Of a stretch of 64,000 nucleotides of DNA, positions 41,709 to 53,032 are shown piece after piece. The stretch comes from Udeniomyces pyricola (Eukaryota > Basidiomycota > Tremellomycetes > Cystofilobasidiales > Mrakiaceae). The stretch lies in contig BCIK01000007.1 of NCBI GenBank assembly GCA_039545295.1, positions 255,835-319,834 of the forward strand, given 5' to 3'. How positions within the stretch are numbered: the first letter of the stretch is position 1; every line of letters starts with the position of its first letter. A program made the position numbers and the translations under genes. The notes beneath the pieces are model-generated. The model ran no database searches. It worked only from the letters and a program-made list of their open reading frames with translations, and had not been told where the DNA came from.

Positions 41709-44066
41709 GAGAGAACAACAAATTTGGTGCGGACATGTTTCGATAGCATCGAGGACTAGATCAGTTCGGACCAGAAGAGGGGCGACGATCTCCCTCGTAG
41801 GCTAGAATAGTGGTCAGTTTTGATGCGGTCTTGTCGGTTCTCGTAAGAAGCATAGTTGGTATGTCTGACTTAAAACGCGATACTGACATATCCTCTCGAT
41901 GCTCTTTCTGGCGCAGATTGAGTTGCGTAAGGAAGTCGAGCAGTCTTAAATCATTACGTGTTCCTCACAATTCTACCACACCCACGATCGAGTGTCAAGG
42001 GGACAACACATCTACCTTGTCCTACATGCCAATCCGTCCGTTCTACCAGACTCGTTCGCCGCACATCCCTATCGTAGCCGAACAACAGTCTCGTCAACCA
42101 CTTTCGGCTGTGAAAGGTTCCTTCCCCCTTGAATGTTTCCCCTGTCGATAGCCCAAGTACGACTAGGATCATCCGCTACAAAACCCATCATAATGCCTTC
42201 ACCGACTTTCCTCATCCCTTCATGCCTATGACTTGTGCCTTTTCCAATCCTATACATCTAGACGTGCCTGTATTCCTGCCACAGTTGTATTTGTCTTGTT
42301 ATGCTAGTTTTAGTGCGCGATCTGATGAAGGCGCTTTTTTCTTAAGTTGGTCGTTGAATGTAAATCGCTGATAACGACCCTTGTTTGTCGCAGGCTTGGG
42401 ACCTGGACGACAACCGCATGCTCATCATTCGTGTTCGACTTGCTTCGCCATCAAGTGTTCTCGCTGTCACAGCTTCATGGTGGCCTGTGACTTTCAACCT
42501 TCCTCTACATGTCTTCATCTGCACATGTTTCGCCCAACCCAGCCGGCTGTTGAGATGTCGTGCCCATGTAACTTTTAAGCCGACACATACATTTGTGGTC
42601 CAAGCCGACACATCGATTCGGAGGACCAAAACAACACAAGCAAGGGTTCCTCAGCTGAGGAGATCGCTCGGCTCTTCGCAATACACCAAGAAGAACAATA
42701 AGGGGGAAAGCCCTCTTCACCAGGTCGAGACCTTCGAACTGAATTCTCGAGCGCTCGATAACCGAAACAGATTAAGGGGCTCTGTATTGCTGACCAGACG
42801 ATCGCCACCGGAAGCGTGCTTATCATCATGACAGAACACAGCCGCTTGTCTAGATCTCACACTCTATCATGTTTACGCTGTGTTGGTTGTTCAGGAGATC
42901 TATCGGCGTAAGGAACGAGGGCCATCGTTTCTGAGGGCTCGAAAGAGAGTTTGTCCAGACCGATTATTCGAGCCAGTTCCAGCGATACCTATCCGACGAT
43001 CCGTGGCTGGACGCCGCTCCACCATACTCATGAGGACGATATCCTGCCTGACGCACTGGTTTGTATATATACTGCCTCGGAACGTCCTTATCTTCTGAGT
43101 GCATATCCGTTCACAACCTTTGTAGTACTCCTTTCTTGTTATCCTGTGATTACTGATGATACGGGTTCGACGCATCCGGCGGTCAGATTGGAACAAAGAT
43201 CAATGTTCTTCATTTTGACCGACTCTAGCCAAACAAGCCGAATCACCAGAACAATCTCATCCATCCGAACTATCGATATCATGTACAGCTGATAGTAAAA
43301 TTGAAAGTGAATGGAGTCTAATCGTGCCCAACAGCACGATCGAGCAATTTTCTCGACATCTCCTCTTCCTTTTTTTTTTCTTCTTCTGCTTCGTCCTCAT
43401 TTGATTATTTCTTGCAGCCCGCTCCGGTTTGCTGTTGTTCATCTCATGTTCGGTCGCTAATGATGTAGGGCATCAGCATATATGTAGCGTGCCTTACTCG
43501 TCAGTATTACGTGGCCGACGGCGTGCCTGATTTCACGTTGCACCGACGCCGGGCCCGAGCGCAAGCGAACCTTGTGTTCTTGTGGGTTTTCCGACGTCTT
43601 TTCACAGTACGTTGAGCGCTGAGCCGAGGCCTTTGTGTACTGTACCTGAGCCGGCCTGGATTCATATGAAATCCTAACCGGCCTGAGCGCTTGAGCTCCT
43701 ATTATGCCGGCCCGAGGGATTCTCGATTCTCACCCTCACGAGGATAACGAGGCCGACCACGAGAGTGCACGAGCGCCGAGCCCCTCTCTCCGCTGTCCGC
43801 CGGATCGACGGTCCGCGCGCTCGGATTGTGTTTTTATTTTATTTGGTTCCTTGCATGTCGGATTCATGGATCTTCCTCTTCTCGCCTTCACCTTCCGATT
43901 CTAGGTATGGCCTTTCTCAATTTCTCTTCCACCCACAACATCGACCTCCTCACCGCCCTCCCCCTTGCGTCTCGACGTCTTGCTTCAACGTATCCCGATC
44001 CGGCCTTCTACATCTAATCACACGCTCTTTTAATCCTTCGCTCTAGTCTTGCTCACAGTATTCATC
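41709..44066. other. 2.36-kb gene-poor region
   Basis: No gene is supported. It holds many short open frames on both strands with no conserved content. The first part (41709-43450) is mixed and fairly AT-rich, and 43490-43830 is GC-rich with several CCGGC words. I looked for tRNA B-box-like words and found only GGTTCGAC at 43161, with no partner A-box. It may hold a non-coding RNA, an old element or a long promoter for the downstream membrane-protein gene. Confidence 0.4.
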
Positions 44067-44874
44067 ATGACGACCCTTCGCTCATCACCTACCCAACTCT
44101 CGCCGTTGAAAGTCCCAACCATCGTCATCACGTCCCCGCCTGCGTCCTCCATATCTTCTCTCTCATCCTCCTCGTCATTCCCACCTTTCACCCTCACCGA
44201 CAAGTCATACCCCTCCTCTGTCTCTGGCGCGCCAAACCCTAGCCACTACCTCCTCCCCACCAGCTTCAGTTTCGGCAAGAGAAGCATCATCTCCTCTTCG
44301 TCCAGCACCACCCCAACTGGCTTCCCAAGTCACCGGCGATTCTCTAGCCGGACATCGACCGCTGCCACAGCAGCCCATCGTTTGTTGATCGTCATGCTCG
44401 GGAGCTTGATCGTCCTTCTGGCCCTGTCGAGTTTCCTCGATGGGTTCGCATTTGCTGCGGCTGGAGCTCAGAGGACGCTTCTGTCCATCTCCATCCCGTC
44501 AGTCGATCATAAGCTTGCAGCGGAACAGCCACCATTGTTGCTGTTGAAGAGATTCGAAGTGGGTACCCTATCACCAAGTTTCTCTGACTTGGTCTGGACA
44601 GTGTTCTCAACGTGAGCGACAGTGCACGTACGTGGTCAGTCATACATATCTGACCAGCTGGCGCTTCTTCTTCTTTCTCGACTTTCTGTTTCCTCAGATC
44701 CACCATCCATTGTATCACTCCTCCGACCCCCTGCCTGTCGATACCCTCCCCCTTGTCACCGTTCGAGACGACAATCAAGATGCCAGCGCCTCCGTCCCTC
44801 CTAAAGAGGTCACCAAGGCTTCATCGGCTTTCTCGAGGAAAGCAAAGAGGGAACTCACAGCAAAGTCCTCGTGA
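44067..44874 (+). CDS. Single-pass membrane protein of unknown function
   Basis: Two exons, 44067-44558 and 44698-44874, join in phase 0 (GTGGGT donor, TTTCCTCAG acceptor) to 222 residues. A Ser/Pro-rich N-terminal half (VITSPPASSISSL) leads to one strong membrane helix, HRLLIVMLGSLIVLLALSSF, at about residue 100-120. The second exon encodes HHPLYHSSDPLPVDTLPLVT and a basic C-terminus ending AKRELTAKSS. Orientation cannot be told. No family was recognised. An acidic-basic pattern on the C-terminal side and a long Ser-rich N-terminus would fit a small Golgi or plasma membrane protein. Confidence 0.7.
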
Positions 44875-46061
44875 TTAGATAGAGGACTACACCATAGCAG
44901 TGCTACTTGCCATGCATTTGGAAGGGGGGAAAAGCGAGGTCAGTCATGTTTCCATCTTTCCTTTGGTTGGCTTCGTTGGATTAAATTGACTCATCACCGA
45001 TGTTTCTTGCACTGCTTCTTGCTGCATATGTTTTTAGATGTCGGTTCCTTTGACCAATCTACCTTACCCTGGCACTCTCTTGATCCTGTCACGCATTTTT
45101 CTGAGTCGCCTCAACACGTCTCCATAACACATCTCCAACGGCTTTCCGGCCGTGACTCATACGTTTGACTATACCTTACGGATTCCATACACCCATTTTC
45201 TGAATCCCCCACCCTTACCTCCTTAGTCGTTCCCTCTCCAAAATACAATGTCGCCATCATCCTTCTCCCACATTTGCTTGCTGCTTTCCAGCTCGTTCGC
45301 ACCTTTAACTTTCTCATGCCCTCTTTTTGTCCTCGACGAACCATCCTCTTCGAGCATATATATACCACTTGCATATCTTTTTCTTCCACTTATTCTTTCC
45401 CCCCCCCCCCCTTTGTTTTTTTCTCCCTTTACCTCGCGTTCGTTTGATTCCCCTCATCTCTTCTAAATTCTCCTCCGATTTCCCATGGGTAGCCCCATCA
45501 TTGCATGCTCGCTCGTTCCCCTCGCTCTCGACCAACGGTCATTCCTCCCTTTCCTGTTGTTCTCCGCTGTTGTCCTACAAAGTTCTTCTCTTTGGTTCTT
45601 TCTATGTCTCTTTTGGGTTCAAGGTCCTCGTTTTTTTTTGGGGGGTCAGGAAACAAGGAGAGGGGGGGGGGGGGGAAGGAGAGGAAGCTTTGGCACGAAA
45701 AAAAAAACAAAAAAAAAACAAACAAGAAACGAACGACTCAACATGAAATATATACTATGCCATGACGTTTCCGTATATCAAACTCAACCTGCCATCTTCA
45801 TGAGCTCGACGGACTTTGGTTGTCTCTGTTTCGACTACAGCTGTCAAACATTCATCAGAAACATGGTGGTTTAACACCAGACTCNCCTCCCAAACCCCCC
45901 CCCCCCCCCCCCCCCCTTCTTCCTCCTTAGCTCCGTCTTATCCTACTCAATTGCCATCCAGAACCGAATCGTTCTATTTATTCCCCAACTCAACCCTCAT
46001 CACATCCATATCCTCCCCATCTCCCATCTCCCCTCTTCACCTCAACCCCCTTCTTTTCTTC
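44875..46061. other. Intergenic region, convergent 3' flanks
   Basis: 1.19 kb between the membrane-protein gene (+) and the ZNF511-like gene (-). It holds C runs at 45401-45412 and 45895-45916 (the second with an unresolved base just before it), a G run at 45661-45676 and several T tracts. No coding signal is supported. Confidence 0.5.
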
Positions 46062-48048
46062 TTACATCTCCATCGCCCCTCTTCTACCAGCTATCTTGCG
46101 TTTCGCGACGGACCGAGGAACGAACGTCAAACTCGTACTCTCGTTGAACCGTCGAATAAGATCCTCCTCCTCTTCCACTCCCACCACCACCACCACCTCC
46201 TTGGACCCCCCAGCAACCCGATCGAGACCTTGGTCATGACCATCATCATTATCGTTGACGTCGTTGGAGTGGTTTCGTGGTGAGCGTAAGAAAGGGGATT
46301 TATCTAATGATGTCGACGACAATGGTCGATGATTCGATCCCAACAAACCAGAACCCATTTGTTGTCCTCTTTCTAACCCAGGAGCAGTAGTAGCGGGAGA
46401 CACTTCTTCGAGATGCATATTCGCGACCCTATAGGCGGTGGTACCTATTTCATGGCTCGTTCCCTTTGGATGATTCCTTCCCGGTATACTTGTAGGGTGG
46501 GGATCCGATCGCGATTGAGAAGCGGGTCTTTGACGGGGAGGGGTGTTCTTCGACGGCAGCGACGATGACGGTTGGGTTCGGTTCTGGAAGCTTCGTCGAG
46601 GAAAGGAGAGAAGAGGAGGTTGAGGATGATGAACGGGATGGCTCTGTAAAGAAGAGTTTGAGGAGAAGGAAGAGGTTGAAGGGTTAGGAAGATGGGAGAC
46701 GATGGCGGTGGAATGGTGATCGTCGTGATCAAGCGACGACGACGACGACGACGATGCGAAGGGAGAGGTTCTGTCGGTGCTCAAAGGTTGGTGGGAAGGG
46801 AGGGGTTGAGGGAGGATTGAAGGGGATATCGAAGGGGATTTCAAGAGGGGTTGAAGGAGAGAAGCGGTCGATCCGGAAGTTGTCGGTTGAAGGAGGCGTC
46901 CGATCTGAGAGGGAATCAAGAGAAGTAAAGTGGTATTGACGAAGAGGACGAAGATGGGATAAACAGAATGGACCCAAGAAAGAAGAAAAGCAAAGTACAT
47001 CAGAAAAGAGACAACGACCACGTTACAGTCCATACACCAATGTTGGGGGGGGGGGGGGGGGGAGGGGGGGGGGAAGGAGAGAGAGTGAATGGACTTACCC
47101 CGTCTTGGACGACCTTGAAGTAGTATTCCTTGGGGTAAGCGTGGACGTCAATCATATGGAGTCGACGACCTTTGACGTTGTGGAACCGCTGTGAACAAAC
47201 GGAAGGAGGGAGGAGACATTCGTACTGGTATAGAGACAATCATGTAGATGGGATTAGAATCGGGGAGTGGCAGAGTTAGCGAGATTTGGGAAAAGGGAAA
47301 GGGTAGATCAGATTAGGGCAAAGAGAGCAAAGGGGGAAAGAGGAGGAGAAGGCCGAGGCGAGATCAAATAGGACGGATTCACGGTTCGAAGGCCTTGATC
47401 TCGTTGGACTTGACGGAGTGGGTTGTGAATTTCATCAACGTGCTGTGGTGGATGGATAAGATGTTGGGATCGTTGAAGGAAGAGGCGAGATATTGCATGG
47501 ATCAGTAGTCAGTTAAGCTACACACAACAAGGTGGCTGCGGGTTGGATTCCTCTTGATCCGCGCATGACGGCGGACATCCGTAAGACACAAACACCTCGT
47601 TTCCTCCTCGTACGGCTGATGAGATGACACTGACAAGCTCAAGGAGTCTTTCATCTGGAAAGAGGGCGTTACACTCTTGGTCTGGCTGGTTGCGTCGATC
47701 GTGGGGGGTAACAAGGCGAGGAATCAACGCATGGCAGACGATCCGATGGCGTTGCCTGTGGTGAGACTCGAATGCATGGGCAGAGGTGAACGTCTGGGGT
47801 GTGAGGGAGCAGATGGGAGGGAGGGAACATGTGAAGGAGCCGCTCGAGGGCCGAGGTGCGGTCGAAATCTGAGGGTCGTGGTCGATGCGGTGGGCTTTGC
47901 GGGAGGAGGCGGAGAAGGAGGAGGAGGACGGGGCGGGGTACTCGGGAGGTGAGGGGAAGGGCGGAGAAGCGTCGTTGTCTTTGTCGTCGAGCGAAGAGTC
48001 GGACTGGTCACCGTGGGTATCGTTCGATCGATGACGCTTGTTGGACAT
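46062..48048 (-). CDS. ZNF511-like C2H2 zinc-finger protein
   Basis: A conserved eukaryotic zinc-finger protein of poorly known role. The ATG at 48046-48048 opens MSNKRHRSNDTHGDQSD. Exon 1 carries a first finger-like unit ending FESHHRQRHRIVC. A small exon supplies ECNALFPDERLLEL. The next (47391-47450) supplies HVDEIHNPLRQVQRDQGLRT, and another YECLLPPSVCSQRFHNVKGR with HMIDVHAYPKEYYF, matching the ZNF511 pattern of CxxxLFP, a His pair and HxYPxxF. The last exon, from about 46920, is a long Ser/Pro/Asp-rich insertion ending FVPRSVAKRKIAGRRGAMEM, like the basic tail of the family. A G-rich intron (near 47045-47073) is notable. The fingers look complete, while the tail is much longer than that of animal homologues as I recall them. 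Confidence 0.8.
47045..47073 (-). repeat. Long G homopolymer in an intron
   Basis: Two G runs, of 18 and 10 bases, separated by one A. It lies in the intron after the VHAYPKEYYF exon of the ZNF511-like gene and reads as C on that gene's sense strand. Confidence 0.85.
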
Positions 48049-48721
48049 GGGGGTGGGAAAGGTCGATCAAAGGGGATGAGTGCAGTGGACGAGTGAATTG
48101 TTGGAGGTGATGGAAGCAGCTGTTATGATGATCGGAGGAAGGGAACGATTGATGAATGATATCTCGATTGATGATCGATCGACGGTTGGAAGATAATATG
48201 ACGATGATGGATTTTTGTTATCTGGACATGGAGAGCTGTGCAAACACGATGGATGATATGATTGGCGATGTCAATTTCTTTGGATTTCGTGACGAAAGAA
48301 GTGGGAGATCGATCGATCGAGACGCGAGCGGCCGGAAGAGTTCAAGGCGGAAGACCGTCGAGGACGACGAGTGCGGCGATATGAGCTATGAGGATGATGA
48401 GGATGATGAGGAATTCCTATATATATATATGTTTATATGTTTATATGTGATGATGATTGCATTCATCATCATTTCTATACATTCTTTCTATATATCCTGT
48501 CCACCACTTGACAGTCCTAAGACTTCATTCACCCCTTCGACTTTCCTTCTTCCCCCCCCCCCCCCACTTCAACCCCCTTCACTTCCGTCATCATCTTCCC
48601 CCCTTAGTGCACTCCATTATATTCCGACTGGGTCTACGACACAACACCTCTCTCTGTCTGCCATCCAAACTCCCCCCAAACACCTCTCCAACCACCCTCA
48701 GGCTCCACTCCTCCTCGCTCT

Positions 48722-48802
<81 letters not shown>

Positions 48803-48883
48803 GCTTGAGCTTGCCGCCCATTTGATTCCTCCCCTGCTCTCCCCTTCGCCCCTTCTTATCCCTCTTTCCTTTGCCCCCAAACG
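48049..48883. other. Divergent region with CT microsatellite
   Basis: 835 bases between the ZNF511-like gene (-) and the arrestin gene (+), so it should hold both promoters. The left part has GATCGATC words and an ATATATAT block (48419-48430). A C run lies at 48554-48567. A long CT microsatellite occupies 48723-48797, just upstream of the arrestin ATG. The frames over the repeat are not coding. Confidence 0.55.
48723..48797 (+). repeat. (CT)n microsatellite
   Basis: An almost perfect run of about 37 CT units. It sits some 90 bases upstream of the arrestin gene's ATG, probably in its promoter or 5' UTR. Pyrimidine tracts are common in fungal core promoters, but one this long and regular is prone to length change. 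Confidence 0.95.
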
Positions 48884-51800
48884 ATGCCCCGATCGTCGTG
48901 GCTGTCCTCTGCTGCTTCGGCAACGCACCTTCCCTCTCTCCTCACGCCCGGTCACTCGCACCACCACACACCTTCACACACGCCCGGCGGAGCTCACCCT
49001 CCAAGCGCGTCGCTGCCTCAAACGCCAGGCCAAGGGGACGACTTGTCGTCGTACTTTCCTCCCATCAGTCAGCCGCCGACGCCTTCGATGGAGAGTGGAC
49101 CGTACCATGGTATCACAAACGTGAGTGCTGTAAAAACAGACTGAGAGCGAGTGACATGGAAGGATGCAGAGGCGGCAAGGAGACAAAGCATGAGCATCCT
49201 TGCGGATCAGGCGGGGCTGTTCAGATTGGCTGAATGGAGCCTAAAACGGAGTCTTGGCTGGATTCGTTCGCTCTGGCTCTCTCCTCCCTCGTCTTTACCT
49301 CACCATGAGGCCGGAGGGCCTTTCCTTCCTTGCCCCCTTGCCGGTCGCTTGCTCGTTCGCTTGCCCCCTCTTTCTCTCTTGTTCCGTTCACAGTCTGCTC
49401 CGAGCAACCAGACCATCCCGAGACATCATCACTCATTCCCACACTCCCCATCATCTTCTTGCGCCCCTCAGATCCACGGCTCCTCCTGGCTCGAAATCGT
49501 CCTCGACCATGAACACGTCATTCTTCGCGGCGCCGGCGGAGACACCAACCCCGCTAGCCTCAGCGGTCGCGTCGTTCTTCACCTCCAAGAGGCGACCAAC
49601 ATCAAGGAGATCACCCTCACTCTCACCGGCAAAGCTAAAGTCGGTTTTGCTGATGGCAACGGGTGAGTCCACAGCAAGCTTCCTCCGAGGCATGACCGAC
49701 CTCTGTCCCCAAAAAAAAAGAAAAGAAAAGGAAACAAGCCGGCGGCAGGGGCAATCGACTTCCATCTGTGCTAGTCAGGTCTCAAGTGGTCCTCTTTCTC
49801 CGCCCGATATTAGACGGGAAGGACGGAGAGCACTCGGTGGTCACATGATGAGAGTTAGGGTCAAGGCTCTAGGATCGATGCGTTGCGTCCGTAGTTCTTG
49901 CCCATGCTACGCACGACCGCGAGTCGACTCGCTCGCTCGGAGGCCAAAGTCCGCCTATCACCTCGTCCAATCGTCACATCATCATGGTTGCAACCTTGTC
50001 ACCTCTCGCCTGCATTTCAGGCCCCAAGAACCCTTGACTAAAGATGCTGATGGCTCGTCGTTTCCGTTGCATCCCCAATCTAAACCTTCCTCTCCTTCCT
50101 TCATCCCTTGTCCCAGCTCCTCAACCCGCTCCCACCATCACACGCATCTACTCATTCACCACGACTGGACTTTCCTCGCCCCTACTCCTACGCCGGGTAA
50201 AAAGAGCTCGACCTCGCACGTCCATACCCTCAAGGCTGGTGTCCACTCGTTCCCGTTCCAAATGACCATCGAATCCGACACGACAATCCCTTCAACTCTT
50301 CGGACGTGGAACAACGACGCTTACGTCTTCTACAAGCTCCGTGCCGTCGCCCACCGAAGCGGAGCGTTCTCGACCAACTTCCAGGCAACCAAGCCCGTCA
50401 GCATTCTCCGCAACTTTACCGCAGAGGCGCTCGAGTTCACCCAGACACTCGAGATTGAGAACAGTTGGCCGATGAAGGTTGCCTACTCACTTACACTCCC
50501 GCACAAGTAAGTAGAACTGGATGGAGTGATGGTATTCCTCTGCTCTATCGCTATTCTCTCTAACCCCTTCTGCTTGATACCTATCGTCCCAACCCTTGCG
50601 CAAACAGAGCCTTCACTGCTGGCGACAACATTCCCATCGCCGTCAAATTCCAGCCGCTAGCCAAGGGCGTCCACGTCACATCTATCTCGACTGTTGTCAA
50701 AGAGTATACCCTTGTCCACACCAAGTCGGCCTCCCACCCCGATGTCCGGGTCGCAGCCTCGATCAAGCACGACATCCGTAACGGCCGAGCCTACGTTCAC
50801 ACCGACAAGAGTTTCGAAGCCCCCAAGCCTCCCCCAACCCCGAGGGACTACCCCGAAAGTCCTGGCGGTCAGACTCCCGGCGCGTCAGCCTTCCCTCGTG
50901 GCAGTATCAGCGGTGCCAGCAGTGGCGGGGGTCTCATGACCTCTTCGACGATGGGCCAGCTCACTGGCAGCTCAGCCGGTCATCCTGGCGAGGGAGGCTA
51001 CTTTCCCAACGTTCCTACCTCTGCTACCGGTGCCGGTAACAATCTGCTCGACCCCGAGACCAACGGCTCGAGTGCCTCGCTTGGAACTGCCTTTGCTGGT
51101 GGGATCGACCCCTCGACGGCTTCGCCCCTCGATGCTCAGGATGCCTACATGCGCGCGCGGGAGGAGCAACGCGAGGTTGAGCTCGGCGATGGCGAGATTG
51201 ACACGATGATCTCGATCCCACTCCCGGCTTGGACAACTCCGAGCCATGCGATTCATCCCGTGTTTGTCACCCACAAGATCAAATGGAGCTGTGTTATCAG
51301 TAACCCCGATGGACACAGTGCGTCCGATCGTGTCTCGTCATCCTTTCTTATCCATCGATCTTTTGCTTTGCACTCCCTGGCGCTTCTTCTTGCTTGAGCG
51401 TGACCTCACCGTTGCTGTTGCTTTCTTTGTTTGCCTACCATCCTGCTTGACGTGCCTGTCTTGCATCTCTCCCTCGCTATTTTGCTCCTCACAGCCTCGG
51501 AACTTCGATGCGCCCTTCCAATCCATGTCCTCGCTCCACCGCTTGCAGAGGAAGCTCGAATCGCGTCGTCCTCGACCCGAGCCATGCTCTTCTCCCTCAC
51601 GGGCGATGCTCAAGCCGAAGTCCAACAGCTCGAGCTTCCGTCTTACTCCAACCACGTCTACGATCGAGTCGCCAACGCTGCAGTCGCCCAGACCTCTGGC
51701 ACTGCCGCTGCCGGATGGTCGAGGAATGCTTCTCCGAGCACGACCCCGCCGGCTAGTCGACCGGGCAGTCGACATTCGAGTCCCGTCCTCGGTATGCGGT

Positions 51801-53032
51801 CTTTGCCCCGGGTCGGCAGTCATCCCAACGTCGGCGGCCTCGGTGGCGCGGACGACCTCGAGGTTCCCGAGCGACCGCACCTCAACTGGGCCGACTCGGA
51901 GCTCTTGCTTTCGCTTGGCAACTCTGGAATCGGAACGGGAAATACTTCTCCTTTTGCGACGTCTCACTCGGGTTCCCCTCATCGATCGCCTCCAGACTCG
52001 CGCGCGCCCAGCCGACCGTCGTCCCGGTCGGGGTTTAGAACCAAGAGTCGACCATCTAGTCGAGCGTCGAGTCCGGTCCGAGGGGAAAGCTCCAACGGAG
52101 GTGGAAGCGGTGGTGGTGGTGGCAGCGGGGACTTTTCCAGCTCGATGGAAGGAGGAGACGGTCGACCCGCCACCTTGGAACGTCGAGGTTCTCTGGGATT
52201 CCACCTTCCGAAACCTCAAAAGGCATTCAAAGCCTTCACTGCTCTCACGCCTTCACACAACAAACACAAGCATCACGCTTCGACGTCGTCTTCCGCTAGT
52301 GGTTCCAACTCGTATCCTAACTCTGGCGTCAACTCTCAGCCCAACTCGCGCGAGACGACCCCACTCCAATCTCCTACGCTCGGACCCCATCAGGGCACTG
52401 GTTATGGGTCCCAAGGTGTCTCGCCCATCCCTTCGCGTCGACCGTCGACGGATGACGTCGCGGCGTTGTCCCAAGTACCGTCATACAACATTGCTTCGAG
52501 AGGGTTTCTCGGAGGAGGTGTCGTTCCTCTTTCGGCCGTTCAAGGCTTGCCAGACTACGAGGAATCCGAAAGCTTCCAGCGGGCCAAGTCGGAGAGCAAT
52601 TTGTTGGAGATGGGAAGGAGAGCGTCACCGACTGGTCAACCCCCTTCTCGTCTCGGTCCCGGCGGTGACACTTCGTCTTCTTCGGCAGCAGCCAACGGTA
52701 GTGACGGTCACGGCAACGGACGCGTTGGTGGTGCCACTTCCTTCCTAGGTGGTTCGAGCCTCCTCATGCCTCTGAGCTCATCCACGACGCATGCTAGTTC
52801 TTCGGCTCTCGCTACGAGCCTCTCTACCACGGCCGATGCAGGCGAGTTGGCACCCATCACGACCCCGTTGGCCGATATGGCCCCGCCGACCCATGGATCC
52901 TATCACTTGGGCGGACCGGCCGTCGAGGATGAGTATGAGGAGGACGATGAAGATGGGGATGGCGCGTTGGAGATCTCGACGAGGAAGAAGAAGGCCAGTC
53001 GGAGCGAGAGCGTTTCGACCATCAGGCGATGA
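48884..53032 (+). CDS. Arrestin-related trafficking adaptor (ART-like)
   Basis: Adaptor that recruits a Nedd4/Rsp5-type ubiquitin ligase to membrane proteins for endocytosis. Exons 48884-49120, 49472-49662, 50117-50508 and further ones join in frame. The arrestin N-domain has LEIVLDHEHVILRGAG, LSGRVVLHLQEATNIKEITL, HDWTFLAPTPTPG and LKAGVHSFPFQMTIESDTTI. The C-domain has IENSWPMKVAYSLTLPHK, FTAGDNIPIAVKFQPLAKGV and HVTSISTVVKEYT. A long Ser/Pro tail follows, and holds two LPxY sites, ELPSYSNH (near 51629) and GLPDYEES (near 52546), the PY-type motifs that bind WW domains. The last part is rich in acidic DE and basic KK patches. The intron after exon 1 is 351 nt and the next is 454 nt, long for this window. 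Confidence 0.9.

Noticed and set aside
43150..43180. Possible tRNA B-box (GGTTCGAC)
   Set aside because: No matching A-box, acceptor stem or anticodon arm could be paired around it.
41719..43450. Hidden gene in the 41.7-43.5 kb region
   Set aside because: Several frames of 60-150 codons were read on both strands; none shows domain motifs or coding-type codon use, and no set of exons could be joined convincingly.
48156..48803. 215-codon frame over the CT repeat
   Set aside because: Its C-terminal half is a Ser/Leu repeat caused by the CT microsatellite; there is no conserved content before it.
51338..52219. 293-codon minus-strand frame under the arrestin tail
   Set aside because: Antisense shadow of the same Ser/Pro/Arg-biased exon, with no start context or motif.
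51246..52748. 500-codon open frame in a second frame of the arrestin gene
   Set aside because: It overlaps the true arrestin tail in another frame; the Arg/Ser-rich content is the shadow of Ser/Pro codons. The arrestin frame has the motifs.
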